Shown piece after piece: positions 12,380-24,416 of a DNA stretch of 64,000 bases; position 1 is the stretch's first letter; each line of letters begins with the position of its first letter. The stretch comes from Capsicum annuum (taxonomy: Eukaryota; Streptophyta; Magnoliopsida; Solanales; Solanaceae), in assembly GCF_002878395.1 (NCBI RefSeq), contig NC_061114.1, positions 146,040,160 through 146,104,159 on the forward strand, read 5' to 3'. A model generated the notes under the pieces. That model was not told the origin of the DNA. It saw only the letters and a program-made list of their open reading frames with translations, and ran no database searches. The position numbers and the translations under genes are program-made.

Positions 12380-12397
12380 TGGCACCGTTATCGGGGA
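12380..12397 (+). other. Primer-binding site, Asp-tRNA-like
   Basis: TGGCACCGTTATCGGGGA lies 6 bases after the 5' LTR. It differs at two positions from TGGCGCCGTTGCCGGGGA, the tRNA-Asp-complementary primer site usual in Athila elements. Reverse transcription of the minus-strand strong-stop would start here. Confidence 0.85.
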
Positions 12398-14846
12398 CTT
12401 GTTATTATGCAACTATCTTATTTTTAGTTTTTCTATATTGAGTTTCAAATAGTTTTTTAAGTTTATTTCTATTTTTCTCACACTCTTCTCGAGATGTCAG
12501 TCTGGGATAGATGATTTTCGAGTGATGGAAATTCTTAATATTTTAGTGGAGGACACCATCTTGTGACTTATTGTCTAGATTTTTATGAAAGTGCATGAAT
12601 GGAACCTTCATAATATGATGCAGATAATTCGAGGAAGTCTGAGTACTCAAAAACTGATATTGTGAAAATTATTAACGAGACACCACTACAACCATGTCTA
12701 CAGTGGCTAAGCAAAGAAATTTATGGGGAGGATATTAGGCAATGTGTGGAGAAAACACATGAATTGCAGCCACTCGATTGTCATCTTGATCTTGAGACTG
12801 AAATTGAGAAGATGAATAAAAGTTAGTGTGTAGTAGATAGTGTAAATTTTGAAGTAAGATTGATTGGACCTCATTCGAAATACTTTTCTACATTATGTTT
12901 AGATAATGTCTTGTATGTGGAATCATATAAAATATTAGAAGAGTGTGAAGATAAGGAAAAAGAATCCTATATTCTTGATTTTACACCAGACAAGAAACAT
13001 AAAAACACACCTCACTTCAAGGACGAGTAGTATACCATGCAATTCTACTACTCGGTTCAATAATCTTTGTACCACCACCCTATGAGTGAGGTAAAAATAT
13101 GGATATGATGTTGGGGATGAAATTTATATCCTTAAGGTTGAGCAAAAAGTTGATATGGGTCATGCCGCGACACTAAATTAGGCGTTTCTTGGGAGGCAAC
13201 CCAAGCTAAGGTATATTTTCTTTTTAATTTTTAGTTTTTATTTCACATAATTTTTGTTTTTGGTTCAGTCACAAGCTAATGGGAAGTCTGTGTACCATAA
13301 TCTTGACCTTGAAGCATGACAAAGATTGAGTATGGGGTCCCATGGATCCCTTTATGTGTGAAGATGCTACTAGCTTGGCCTAAAAGGCCTCAAGGAGTAT
13401 TTTTATCTCTTACCTTTAAATTTACTTTGGGGACAAAGTAGATTTTTAAGTGTAGGGTGGGAAAATTCTTAATTTTTTGCTCAATTTAAAAAATTTTAGG
13501 TTAGGAATAAGTGAGATATTCTTGTTGGTGATATTTTTTATTACATGATGCAAGTGGGTTTGTTGGTAAAAGCATGTTAACTAAGTGAATTTCTATTTTT
13601 GAGACACATAGGCTCAAGTTTGTGACTCTTGTATTTTTTTGGTCTTAATTTTGTATTCATGCTATTGTTGGGTTGGGAGTCTATGATGATGCTATTTGAG
13701 TTGAGCATGTGCCATGTACGTGTAAGGTTTTTTGTATATTCCTTATTGCATATGATTTCTTGAACTTGCCCGGTGTGTGTGTAAAGCGAAATAAAGAGTG
13801 TGAGTTTAGGAGATAATTTAGGCATTTCTTTGATAGCCTTGTTTTTTATCCTCTAATTATCCTACCCTCGTGCATTATCCTAGTTAACCATATTAAGCCT
13901 TTAGATTTTTTTGTAGTAATCTTATGTTTAGCCTAATCCCTTCTTTTATAGACCATAATTTGATCCAAAAAGCTGCTAAGTGCTTAAATGAAAAAAAAAA
14001 TCTAAATTAGTAAGGAGTTTGAGAAAATTGAAGAAGAAAAAGGTGAAATTGATGCCCCAAGGTAATTGTTATTGTTATTGATAATTGATGTGTGGTGGAT
14101 TGATGTGATATAATTGATGCTAGAAATATTTCCATGGTTGAGAAAAAAAAATTGATTCTTGTGGTAGTAAATTATATGTCCACTAAGTGTTTGTGAAAAT
14201 GCTTAAAAGAGATGAGAAAAAAACAAAAGATATGGGTGAATAAAAAAGTGTAATTTGGTTGTTAGAGATTTGTTTTAAATGTATGATGTAGTGTATTAAA
14301 GATCTTAGAGAGGTTAGTCACTATTCTTCGCCAGAATAGTTTCTACCCATCCCTTAGCCTACATTACAACCCAGAAAAGACCTATTTGATCCTAGGTTCA
14401 TCATTCGCATATTAGTGGATCATGACACTAAGGGAAAGCCTATGGTTCATTATGTGTAATTTATGAATTCTTTATGAGAGTGAGCATAGCTTGATTTGTA
14501 TACCGATTATGACCATTGCTTTATTCTGAGTATTTATGGGTAACTCTCTTATTGTGAGGGCACATGTTTGATGAATGTGGGTGATTTGTATGATATCTTA
14601 TATTGAGCAATATGCATGATTTTTCCATGTATTGAGTAAATTTTTGAGGCTAGGATATTTTGGAGTAAGGTTCTTGAGCTTTCAATTGTGTATAACATGC
14701 TTAGTGTTGTAAACTTGCATAATATGTAGTCATTGTAGTGCTAGCTTGAATTTCTTGCATGTAGTAGAATTTTGGAGTCTTTCCAGCTCATGATGATCTT
14801 ATTTAAGATTTGTTCGAGGATGAACAAGACTTTAAGTATGGGGCGG
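12398..14846 (+). pseudogene. Interior of the non-autonomous element, vestigial gag leader and 3' region
   Basis: Near 12494 a start codon is followed after six codons by a stop (MSVWDR), apparently the vestige of an Athila-type gag start. From 12660 to 13030 there are short open stretches rich in Glu and Asp with no domain I recognise. At 13161-13206 lies the conserved Athila 3' block ending GGGAGGCAACCCAAG, whose reverse complement recurs near 38806-38854. From 13207 to 14833 I see only AT-rich sequence. Protease, RT, RNase H and integrase are absent, so gag start and post-integrase sequence have been brought together by a large deletion. Confidence 0.7.
14834..14846 (+). other. Polypurine tract of the non-autonomous Athila-type element
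   Basis: AAGTATGGGGCGG lies immediately before the 3' LTR at 14847. It matches the TTTAAG-plus-G-run form of Athila plus-strand primers, with pyrimidine interruptions. Confidence 0.75.
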
Positions 14847-16479
14847 TGATGTTGGGTGTATTTATGCATTCTAACGCTACTATTTTAGCATATTTAGCCT
14901 TGTTTTGAGGGTGATTCATGTGATTAATGGGGTGAGAATGATATAAATGATCATTTATGTGTCCAAGGACGTATTTAAAATGTTTAGTGGTGGAATCACA
15001 TGAGTTTTCATTCAATTTGAGCATGTAGAGTTCAACTGAGAAAACTAGTGTAACTAGCTTTAGCTAGGTGTTTTTCGAGTCAATTATATTGGGTTCTAAT
15101 GTATTTTAATGAGTTACTAAGGTTTTTATTATGTATTTATTTGTGAAAAAACTTAGTTATAATTTCCAAGGGTCAATTGTATCAAGAAAAGAGTCAAAAC
15201 AATAAGTTAAAGCTCAATGTGAATTTAGCCTATGCTTAGCTTGTATTTCTAGTTCATCGTTGAGGATATTGTGTTGTTTTGAGCTCTAAATTATTGAGTT
15301 TAATGATATATTATTTTTTTTTTATGGACTATGATGATATATGAAGGATTTACAAGCTACAAATAAAGTGTAAACAACTAAAAAAAACTTGGAATAGATC
15401 ACGGAAGCACAAAACATATCTTGATGCCAATTTGGATACCTAAAAATTATTGGGAAAGTGTGGGCGCGTGACAATGACTCTTGGCACGTGATGATAATTA
15501 ATGGATTCATAAGGCACCCAAAACGGTGAACCAATGCAAAGTAGATGCATCATATTGATGTGTACAACACAAAAATCGATGCGGCGCGTTAATGGGTTCG
15601 CAGATGACCAGAAACTATTTCCTTGTTCAACAAGGCATAGGCTATTTCTTCCACTGCAAATAGGGAATTATTCACGTTTTTTACTAACTTTTGGACATTC
15701 TTGGAAGATCTTAGAGGCTACACAACTTCTTTTTAGGGTTTTTATCATTCTTTTATTTTAGTTTATTTCATGGTTGATATCATCAATCCAAGGGATTGGA
15801 TGATGAATATCTCCATTAAATGCTAAAACACCTATCCTGGGTTAAGGCCACAATCATGATTAATTTAATTTTGAATTAATTTTGTTAATTTTCTTGTCAC
15901 TATTGGTTATTTGTTTATTCTTATTTTAACAATTTTAAGGATTAGCTATCCTTAGAATACATCAATTGTCAACCTTGTGATCTCGGGAGAGGGAATAGGG
16001 AGATAGAATATGGAAATAAGCAAAGTATGGTTCTTGTTTCTTTATAAAATAAGGAATTTGAATTAGTATCTAGGACAGGATGTACATTTATTCCTTACTT
16101 GATTCACACGTAGGATGATAAATTTAAAGAACTTAAGTGGACTATTACATCCGTACTCAATGATGTAGTTTTAATGTTCAACTTAGGTAAAGGATTAGAG
16201 GTTGGGAAACCATGATCATGCAATTAACCCTACGAATCAACAACCACGATAAGCAATTTAATGAATGAAGTTCAATAACATCGTATGATTATTCGTAAGC
16301 CTTAACCCTGGATCTCTTTCCTTTGATTGTCATCCTTGTTTATTTTTTCTCAATTGTTAAACTAGAATTGGATAGGCGGTGAACACAGGTCCCTAAGAGA
16401 TCGATACTTGGGCTTTCTTGAATCCACTTTCCTACTTGATAAGACCACGTACACTTGCGTGTGAGCTTGGGTGTTGTCA
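14847..16479 (+). repeat. 3' LTR of the non-autonomous Athila-type element
   Basis: It is the partner of 10690-12373 and is followed directly by the TSD copy TGCAC. It carries a small deletion near 16330 relative to the 5' copy and differs in the G/C-rich module at 15535-15600. Confidence 0.9.
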
Positions 16480-16954
16480 TGCACTTAAAGGAACAGCCTC
16501 AAAATAGGTCAGCAAGCGAATCAATAATCCTTCTAAGACTGGGTAGAAGAACTTTATGAGATCAGAGTGGCCCTACATCTCCAGCATGATCAATCTGATG
16601 CTCAGGGAGAGCCTTCTAGTACTCTCTATGGATAAGGCATATCATCATGCTCGTCCACTACCTTGATCCCATCCATAAATTATAACTCTTCCTCTATACT
16701 GAGATTTCTCCTTAAGTGATGACTCTGCGTCTCTAGCCTCACGAGATCTAGTCCTCACTATCTACGTAAAAAAGAGTTAAATATTGTTTAGAACATAAGG
16801 TATGAAAGATCTGTATGTTATATAATGAAATAATAAAAGTTTACTATGGATATATTATAGCCTCTTAAAGATAGATACAGACATCTACGTAATAATCGAC
16901 GAGACATCTCTACGCACTATATTCTTACACTGATGAGACTAATGAAACTTGGTT
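16480..16954 (-). pseudogene. gag 5' part and leader of the minus-strand Del/Tekay element
   Basis: This is the other side of the gag interrupted by the 5.79-kb insertion. Removing the insertion and one TSD copy joins a minus-strand frame reading LLTYFEAVPLSA to one beginning PSVSTTSSIVPP at 10689. Stops occur further upstream (around 16560-16640), and I cannot fix the start codon. The leader then runs to the primer-binding site at 16955-16967. Identification as gag rests on its place between primer site and zinc knuckle and on the proline/serine linker style. Confidence 0.6.
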
Positions 16955-16967
16955 GCTCTGATACCAA
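16955..16967 (-). other. Primer-binding site, initiator-Met tRNA
   Basis: The minus strand reads TTGGTATCAGAGC, the exact primer site typical of Del/Tekay and many other plant LTR elements. It fixes the direction of the element: LTR to the right, gag to the left. Confidence 0.9.
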
Positions 16968-16974
16968 TTTTTCC

Positions 16975-19560
16975 TGCCCTAAAAACTAATAGTCATAAGG
17001 TCACTTGTCGTGGCAAGCCTTGACAAGTAAGCCTATCACCCAAACTGATATAATATGAGTAATCAATACCAAATTCAAGGCAAGGCTCATATAACAAAGC
17101 CGAACAACATAAGTATGATAAACAAATGGGGTATATAAGAAAAAATACCATACGAATCCCAAAACCTGATGTCACATTGTAAGAACTACTAAAAACATCT
17201 CGGATATACAATATATAATAATAGTTCAAAAGGATCAAAATATATCTCTGAATATCAAATAAGATATGAGCTAGATAAAAAGAGTTTGTAGATCAACTCC
17301 AAAAACATAAATCAACTGTTGCCGTTAATATACTCCAGATACCGCCTGAATAACCTATCGTGTGGTGCACGCGTCCTTGGATCTGCACCAAAAGAGCGCA
17401 GTAGAGGTGTACTCAGTAGTTATTATAGGTCGACTGTGCAAAGTAGAAAATAAGGCATACAAAATGCACACTATGGGCATATCACTTGCAATCAAAAAGT
17501 GTCCCAAAACCATTAACAATTCTACAATGTACATATATAACATACACAAATACAAAAAAGAAGAAAAATTATACATGTATTCCATATACAAGTATAAGAA
17601 AGAAGTACAAAACGATAAATATCACATAAGGACAATACTACAACACAAAATGGACACAATATATGAGATGCAATGAAGATGATGATGACGATAATGATGA
17701 TATGATGATTATGTGATGCTTGAAGTTTCCGCACAACCTTCATATACACCTATCAAGATATAATCCTGGGGTAGGACCTATGGTGGGTTCGTCAAGCCAT
17801 ATATAAACCAATATTCAATACCAATATCCATGACTCTTCTCTAGCATAGCTTTCGTAAAATATTTATAAAGATGTCACAAGCCAGTGCTTTAAGTATTTC
17901 TAAAGTGGTGCCAATGTTTCACAGGTGTATATAATATGAGGATGTAATTATCACAACAAACCAGAATGATAATTTCCAAATCCAACTAATATAGCATCCA
18001 ATGTGATCCAAAATCCACTCAATATGCCAATAATCCATGAATCCAATGTAATGATATGCCACTAGAATTAAATACAAAATAATATACCATTGATACCATA
18101 CAAATTTTAGTTTAGGCTTCTCATAAGAATAGATAGATTCCAATATACATACATGAGGCCAACAATATCATATAATACTCCACACGGTCGTACATAGCAC
18201 AAACTATCTCAAAGCCACCAAATAAGATAACATAGGCCCCCACATTGGCACAAAACAATATTAATTCCATTTCCATGACTATTTCCCACACTCGTAACAT
18301 AATTATATACCAATATTAACTACTAGTCCAGTCTAAAAAAAGTTAATTCATAACTTACCTTAAATGTTGAAACTGGTACAAACAAGACTTTAAAACTAAG
18401 CTTTCAACTCATGCGTGGAATAGGAATCAACTAAAACATGCAAATATAAAATCTACACATTAAAAGAAAGCCAATGATACCCGTATTTCTCAATTCTAGG
18501 TTGGGGTGAAAAGAACCCCTAAAATGGGTATTGAAAAAGGAAGGATAAAACTGAAATTTTAGTCTAAAATTATATTTCCCATGATCAAAGCAACTTATAG
18601 ATAAAAACCAAGTGAAAATGGGTAGGAACTGGGTTTAAATTAAAGAGTTGCAATATTTTAGGCCTTTTGGGCCAAAATCCACAAATTCCACCATTGAATT
18701 AAAGCTTTGAAAGGATATAAATGCCAAGAATTGAAAATAAATAACAAAAATAGGGATTTGGAGCTTACCCAAGCTTAACAATGGAAGAAATCACCCTAAA
18801 ACTAAGAACCTCACACTCTATGTCTACAATATGATGAAAAATCATAAAACTAGGGGATTAAACCCACCCATGCATCGCCTAAGTGACCACCAAGTCAATT
18901 AAGCAGAAATTTATTAAGTTACTCTCTTATGAGATGCCATTTTTGTTTCATAAATGATATGGTTGTTTCGTAAGAGACAAGTCGCCGTAGCGATGGTGGA
19001 GTCACATAAGAGATACCCCCAACTGCCTGCTAGATTTCGTAAACAACGAACATGTCGCCTAAGTGAGTACACTAGTTGAGTGGTGAACTAGCTGGAGACT
19101 TAGATATTTCCAAGTCTCTACAGACCCCTTGAGATTCATCTAGAATCCCGAGAACACAAATGAACTATGCCACTATATTAAATTCGATGGTCCATACTTA
19201 ATAGTGATATCAAATTTTTGAAAAAACATTATTTTAAAAAAGTTGACCCCAAAAATCCAATTTTACAACTTTCTTAAATGAGGGTGGAAATAAGATACAA
19301 AAATTGTAAAATCACACCAACTATGTCACCAATATAAAATCGATGTTCTGGATCTGTTAGCGCAGTTTGTTTTGCCATCCGACATACAAATCAACAAATA
19401 TTAACTGAAGTCATCTATAGTTTCTTTATAACCACCAAAAATAAAAATCTCGTATAAATCACACTGAAATGTATTGAGAATCGTTCCAATCATCCCAACA
19501 CCACAAAAATGCCACAATAAAGCGATGGGGATGGGTAAAATGGTCAACCACACATACATA
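16975..19560 (-). repeat. 5' LTR of the minus-strand Del/Tekay element (far end uncertain)
   Basis: It begins on the plus strand at TGCCCTAAAAAC, so the minus-strand LTR would end GGGCA eight bases before the primer site. It contains a module of related short words at 18880-19080, including CGCCTAAGTGA twice and GTAGCGATGGTGGAGTCAC. I could not find the left partner or the distal TG end, so 19560 is a guess. Confidence 0.5.
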
Positions 19561-22500
19561 AATATTTTCCAAAAATACGATCATTATAATTGATTTCACC
19601 CTTTTTAAGACATTAGAGACTATCTTATAGATTAGAACATCACCAAATTCTTTGATTATTATTCATGATCACATAATAACTCTATAATTTATCAATCAAG
19701 TCATTCAAATGCAAATACCTATTAGGGGATTCACATTAAAAGACAATAATACACAATTATTTTACTATTACATTACTTTAAAATAACTATCATTCTCACC
19801 ATGTTCCATAAATTTTTCATGCCATAAGTGTTGCAATTGTTGAGTATACTAAAAATCCATGATAATATTCAAGCCTAACTAGATTTTTAACAATTTAATC
19901 CATCTAAATTGTGCTTAAAGACCTAAGATATGAAACTTGACAATATTAATATTAAAATTAAGTGCATCTATCCCAAGTCTACTACAAGTTAACCATAACC
20001 TACATCGACCGGAGATCTCAAAACAAGCAAGTCGCACCAAAATTGCTCATTCCTTTCCTTTCCTTTCCTTCATTCTTTCATTAGCCCAAATATCTAGAAA
20101 TCATACAATTATAAGAGTAATTAAGCAACTACTCTTCAAATAAAAAACTTGTGAATTCAACCCACTAATTCTACCCTTATTTATTCTTTAAAACATTACC
20201 CAAAATCTCTATCTTATTTAACCATCTCTATTAATGGAGTTTCAAATTAAAGATTCCATTTTTATATAATTCAAGATCCCCAACCACCAATTTCATGTTT
20301 TAATTACTAATTCATTCTAGGAATTATTTATGAACAATTTAGAAGTGATTCCAGGTGATATTAACTCAACCAATAAGTTTCCCCAAAATTTTATGAACTT
20401 AGGATTCAGATCCAAAGAATTACATAATTAAAGATTGTTCTAAATTTTCTAGGATGGTAAAGGATTGAAATTTGATGAAGCTAACAGAATGGACTAACCA
20501 TAATGAAGAATTTTCACCCCAATCATGAGCAAATCCCTTCTCTAGGAATTAAGAATGAAATATTTTAGTTTTTGGGATGAAATCTATCAAAATCAATACT
20601 AAATACTTTTTGTTACCATTATAGTGGCTAAATTACCATTATGGTGGTAAATTTTGTAAATCTCGAATAGTATTTAGTAAATCAATTAAAACTTTTTATT
20701 CAAAAGGCAGATTAACAAATAATCAGATGTATTAGTAAGAAAACACAATGATATTTTATTTGGTGGGTATTTGTCCCTATAACTCTTTATATTCTAGGAG
20801 ATATGCTCATTTGAAATTGACCCTCATTTACACATAGCTCAAAATTGAATCGTTAAGAACACTATCAACTTAACTTTGTACTAGGGGTATTCTAAGACTT
20901 TAGTACATGTCCAATGCACTCCCATACTAAAGAATTGATCCTATAACTTATTATGAATAAGGTTTTTATTCAATTAAAATAATTATTTTTAGTAATGATA
21001 AAGTGGATCCTTACATTCGATAGAAATTTACTTGTTATTTGTCCCTAAATGATCATTAGTGAAGAGGAGAGGTTTTAGCACAATTTTTAGAATTTAGCCA
21101 ACCCAGCAAGCATATGTAGCACAAGTCACTAAGATCTAGGCAAAAAGTAAGATCATTATAACCTAAGGAATATAATTTCTAACAAAATTTATGTAATGGG
21201 TCATCTAGAATACCCGAAACACCCCATGATATTACAATGTGTGAACATTTAGGGCGATAATGGTATAATGGGGAATGATACTATGTACCACTGCACTAAT
21301 ACTTTTACTATTATAGTGGTGAATTTTTTGTTTTAGTGGTTCGAGGCAGTAACTTGGAACTATGTTCAAGTTTTGGCTACTTTATAACACACTTAGGGGA
21401 ATTTGACATTACGAACTAACTCTTTCATGGTCTTCTCCCTAAATGAAGTTCTACCAACTCATTTTACACAATAAAAGTTAGTAGGACTTCCTAATAATGT
21501 CTTTTAACATGTTAACCACTAAAATCCACCAAATTAGACATTATGATCTACCATTAAATACTATTCCACAAAATGTTATATTTTCACCCAAACCATACTA
21601 CTCTGAGGTTATTATTTCTATACTATAAACAAGTTTATTGGGGTACATACATCCGATTTAATGTTATAACATCGCAACACCACAAACACACCACCATAGT
21701 TTTTAACCATAGCACATATTTTCCACTACAATTCATCTTATTTTATTCAATCCTATAACTAATGATCATCAACCATAGTCAAGTTTGTTTATTTTAGCAA
21801 CCTTATAACCTCAACTACACCACAATCAAGGGATACTACCCACTAATAAATTATTCCCACGCACTTAACATCAATACAATATCAATTCTTCTTTATCCAA
21901 CTACAAGGTCATTCTAGTAGTCATGCCTCCTTATTAGGCTTATGAACATTATTTAATTATCAGTTTAATTGCATCCTTAAAACTTAACCCATTATATTTA
22001 TTCATAGACTCCTTTGGCCTATACAACTAGATGAGATACCTTTAGGGCATCAATGTCCTTACCCTCATAAGGTGATTCAAGTCACTAACTAAATAGCTAC
22101 ATACTCATCAATTGCCTGATTAAGGTTTAGCTTTCTAAAATTAAGTAAAACAATTATAATCATATCCCCTCTTTATATTATATAAACAACTAATTTAATG
22201 TTTCTAGTCAATTTACCTTGCACTAGTGGTATCAACTGTACAACCTACCTTACGTTCAAGTCTCCAAGGTTGCACAAACAAACTAAGTTCATATCATTTT
22301 AACCAGCTACTCATAGATGCATCAGTAGAAAGTCTCATAACAACGTTATTTACGCAAGAACGACCTGATAGCATTTCAGACCTAGATGTAATCATCAATA
22401 TTCATATCACTTGAGGATTTCACTTAAAATCATCAAAGTTTGGACTTTTATAAGGATCCTAAATATAATCATCAAAGTCTATACCAAACAAGGATCCTTA

Positions 22501-22817
22501 AATATTATCAAAGACTAGATCGAATTAAGACATACCTCTAATAACACCCAATCTTTAGGATCCATAAATATTTTTTTGTAGCAATTTTTCTCAAACTAAT
22601 CATGATCATGTATACTTAAAAAATTTTACCATAAAATACCTAGATAATAGCACCAGTTAAACAATAACCAATCACACAAGTAATATACATAGAATTCTAA
22701 GACACTGCCTTTTCCTCATAAGTACTAGGCCCTGGGTAGTTTATCGAGATTCAGATAGAAACAAAGGAGTATTATAAATCAATGGAAGATGATCCATACC
22801 TCAAGTCATGGAAATAA
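19561..22817. other. AT-rich, LTR-like region without supported gene
   Basis: No coding domain is recognisable. There is a TTCCT microsatellite at about 20050-20070. At 20605-20655 and 21295-21345 are words built on ATTATAGTGG and CCATTATGGTGG that resemble the palindromic modules in LTRs elsewhere in the window. GAAACACCCC at 21219 may be the worn start of a plus-strand LTR. At 22440-22500 a run near AAGGATCCTAAATATAATCA is repeated once. These hints suggest fragments of LTRs in both orientations. Confidence 0.4.
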
Positions 22818-23872
22818 TATAATACCCCAAGTTTTCAAGCTCTAGACCTACCAGCATACAGAGAATTAAATTATTTTTTCAACACCGCTTGTATCACTAT
22901 AATCCAATATCGGAGCAAGAAATTATGGTTAATTTGCTAAGGTTCTACCAAACATCTAGTGATGATGCCTATGACAACAACTCATTGTCAGAACATAGTG
23001 AGTCATGGTGAAGACTCATTGTAAAATAGTAAGGGACTAAGGATTTAAGCCCAGTAATGATGACTCCAGCATACGACTTGTTATCAGTCTAAAAAATTCT
23101 TTAGAAGGACCCGTCATTGTAATAGTAAGAAAACAACACTTAGGTCCTTAGGTCATGACTCTAGGCCACGACTCATGGTCGGACCCTATGAGTCATAGCC
23201 TGAGCCAATGCGACTATTTCCAGAAATTTGCTGGACATTTTAAAAGGATCTTCATGGTATTTTCCCACTATTTCAACCACTATGTTTCTTTATCTATCCT
23301 AAGGCTGGAATATAAGGCTAAATTTTCCCAAATCCCTTATAATTTTAAAATTCTATCAAACATATAAATGAAGAATTGAGAAAGAGTAGTTTTCTTCTCC
23401 AAAATCCAACTTAGGGTTCCTCAACCCTAAGCACAAATTTCAAGAATTTCATCAAGAAATTCATCTCCAGGTATGTTGGATTTCATCAATGGGTTCCTTC
23501 CACTAATTGAGTTCTAAAGTTTTATCTAATTCTCAAGTTTGATTCCCCCTTCTAGATTAGGGTTCCATGATAAGCATGGGTTTTATAAAAATTTTAGTTT
23601 ATTTCTTGAATTAAACCTTAATATGTGCTTCCCAGAAGCTTAAGCATCTTCCTATAGTCAGAAATATGAAATCCTATTATACTGATAAAATCGTCAATTC
23701 TTGGGTTATGTTATGAAATTTCCTATCAGGTTTATTTTGATATTGACATGATTAGTTCTATTAGCCAGAGTTGGTGGGTTATGAACACCTGATACCTTGT
23801 GATTCATGCATATATCAATTTACATATCTTTGAGCACCTTGTTATGACTAGGGGTAGTCTCAAATTGTGACA
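22818..23872 (+). repeat. 5' LTR of a plus-strand Del/Tekay element
   Basis: The left end reads TATAATACCCCAAG, a decayed TGTAATACCCC start. The right end reads GTAGTCTCAAATTGTGACA just before a primer site, and the complement of that end is seen at 24417 (TGTCACAACTTGAG). A module with related words CACGACTCATGG and TATGAGTCATAG lies at 23155-23210. The partner 3' LTR is not in the window. Confidence 0.65.
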
Positions 23873-23875
23873 AAC

Positions 23876-23888
23876 TTAGTATCATAGC
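23876..23888 (+). other. Decayed initiator-Met primer-binding site
   Basis: TTAGTATCATAGC differs at two positions from TTGGTATCAGAGC and lies three bases after the LTR end at 23872. Confidence 0.75.
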
Positions 23889-24091
23889 ATCAGGTTTAAG
23901 GTGTCCTAGGTTGTTAGAAAGCCACCTTACGTAGAGTCTTGTTCCTAGATGTAAAGCACGCCATAATTATGAGTGAGAGGCTATGAAACATTTTAGGAAA
24001 GTCTCACTTCATTCATTATTGATGTCATGTGGTAGAGTGTGAACATTATTAAAATTCTTCTTGTAACTCGTCCTCTACCTACTTACGAAAT

Positions 24092-24416
24092 ATACCTCCC
24101 AAAAGGACTAACGAAAGGAGGAATAGAAATGAACAAGCACCACCACCAGTTCTAGAAGACCCTATGAATGAAAAGGTCTCTCCAGCTGAGTTTAGGGATG
24201 CTTTAATAGTATTAGTCCAATAAATAATAGCTCAAAATAACTAGCAAGTCATTTACCAGCCAATCGGCCTAATTCGGCAATCAATACAACAGCTACTAGG
24301 ATTTGAGACTTCACTATGATGAATCCTCCGATGTTTTTGAGTCCAAGCTTGAGAAGAATCCATAAGATTTCCTAGATAGTATTTAGAAGGTCACTAAGAT
24401 CATGGGTGTCACCTCA
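24092..24416 (+). pseudogene. gag N-terminal remnant, plus-strand Del/Tekay element
   Basis: From 24092 the frame reads IPPKRTNERRNRNEQ, matching the MPPRR-type start of Del/Tekay gag with the initiator ATG changed to ATA. It continues through PMNEKVSPAEFRDAL to a stop near 24222. A later frame carries DFTMMNPPMF (family RDFxRMNPPEF) and, one frame over, ESKLEKNP and KVTKIMGVT. Gag would form the particle shell. The gene is cut at 24416 by the LTR at 24417-27927; no further part of this gag is seen on the far side. About 220 bases of leader separate it from the primer site. Confidence 0.8.

Larger units (their letters stand above)
10690..16479 (+). mobile_element. Complete non-autonomous Athila/Tat-type LTR retrotransposon with TSD
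   Basis: Two direct repeats of 1,684 bp (10690-12373) and 1,633 bp (14847-16479), both starting TGATGTTGG and ending TGTCA, enclose a 2.47-kb interior. The 5 bases before (10685-10689) and after (16480-16484) are both TGCAC, a perfect target-site duplication. An Asp-tRNA-like primer site follows the left LTR and a purine-rich tract precedes the right one. The interior has no protease, RT or integrase and no long open frame, so movement would need enzymes in trans. It is inserted in gag of a minus-strand Del/Tekay element and is therefore younger than its host. By eye the LTRs are roughly 88% identical over their first 200 bp, so the insertion is not recent. Confidence 0.92.

Noticed and set aside
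17362..17676. 104-codon plus-strand frame
   Set aside because: It is inside an LTR on the opposite strand of the element, is Lys/Tyr/Ile-rich from AT-rich DNA, and overlaps equally long frames on the other strand.
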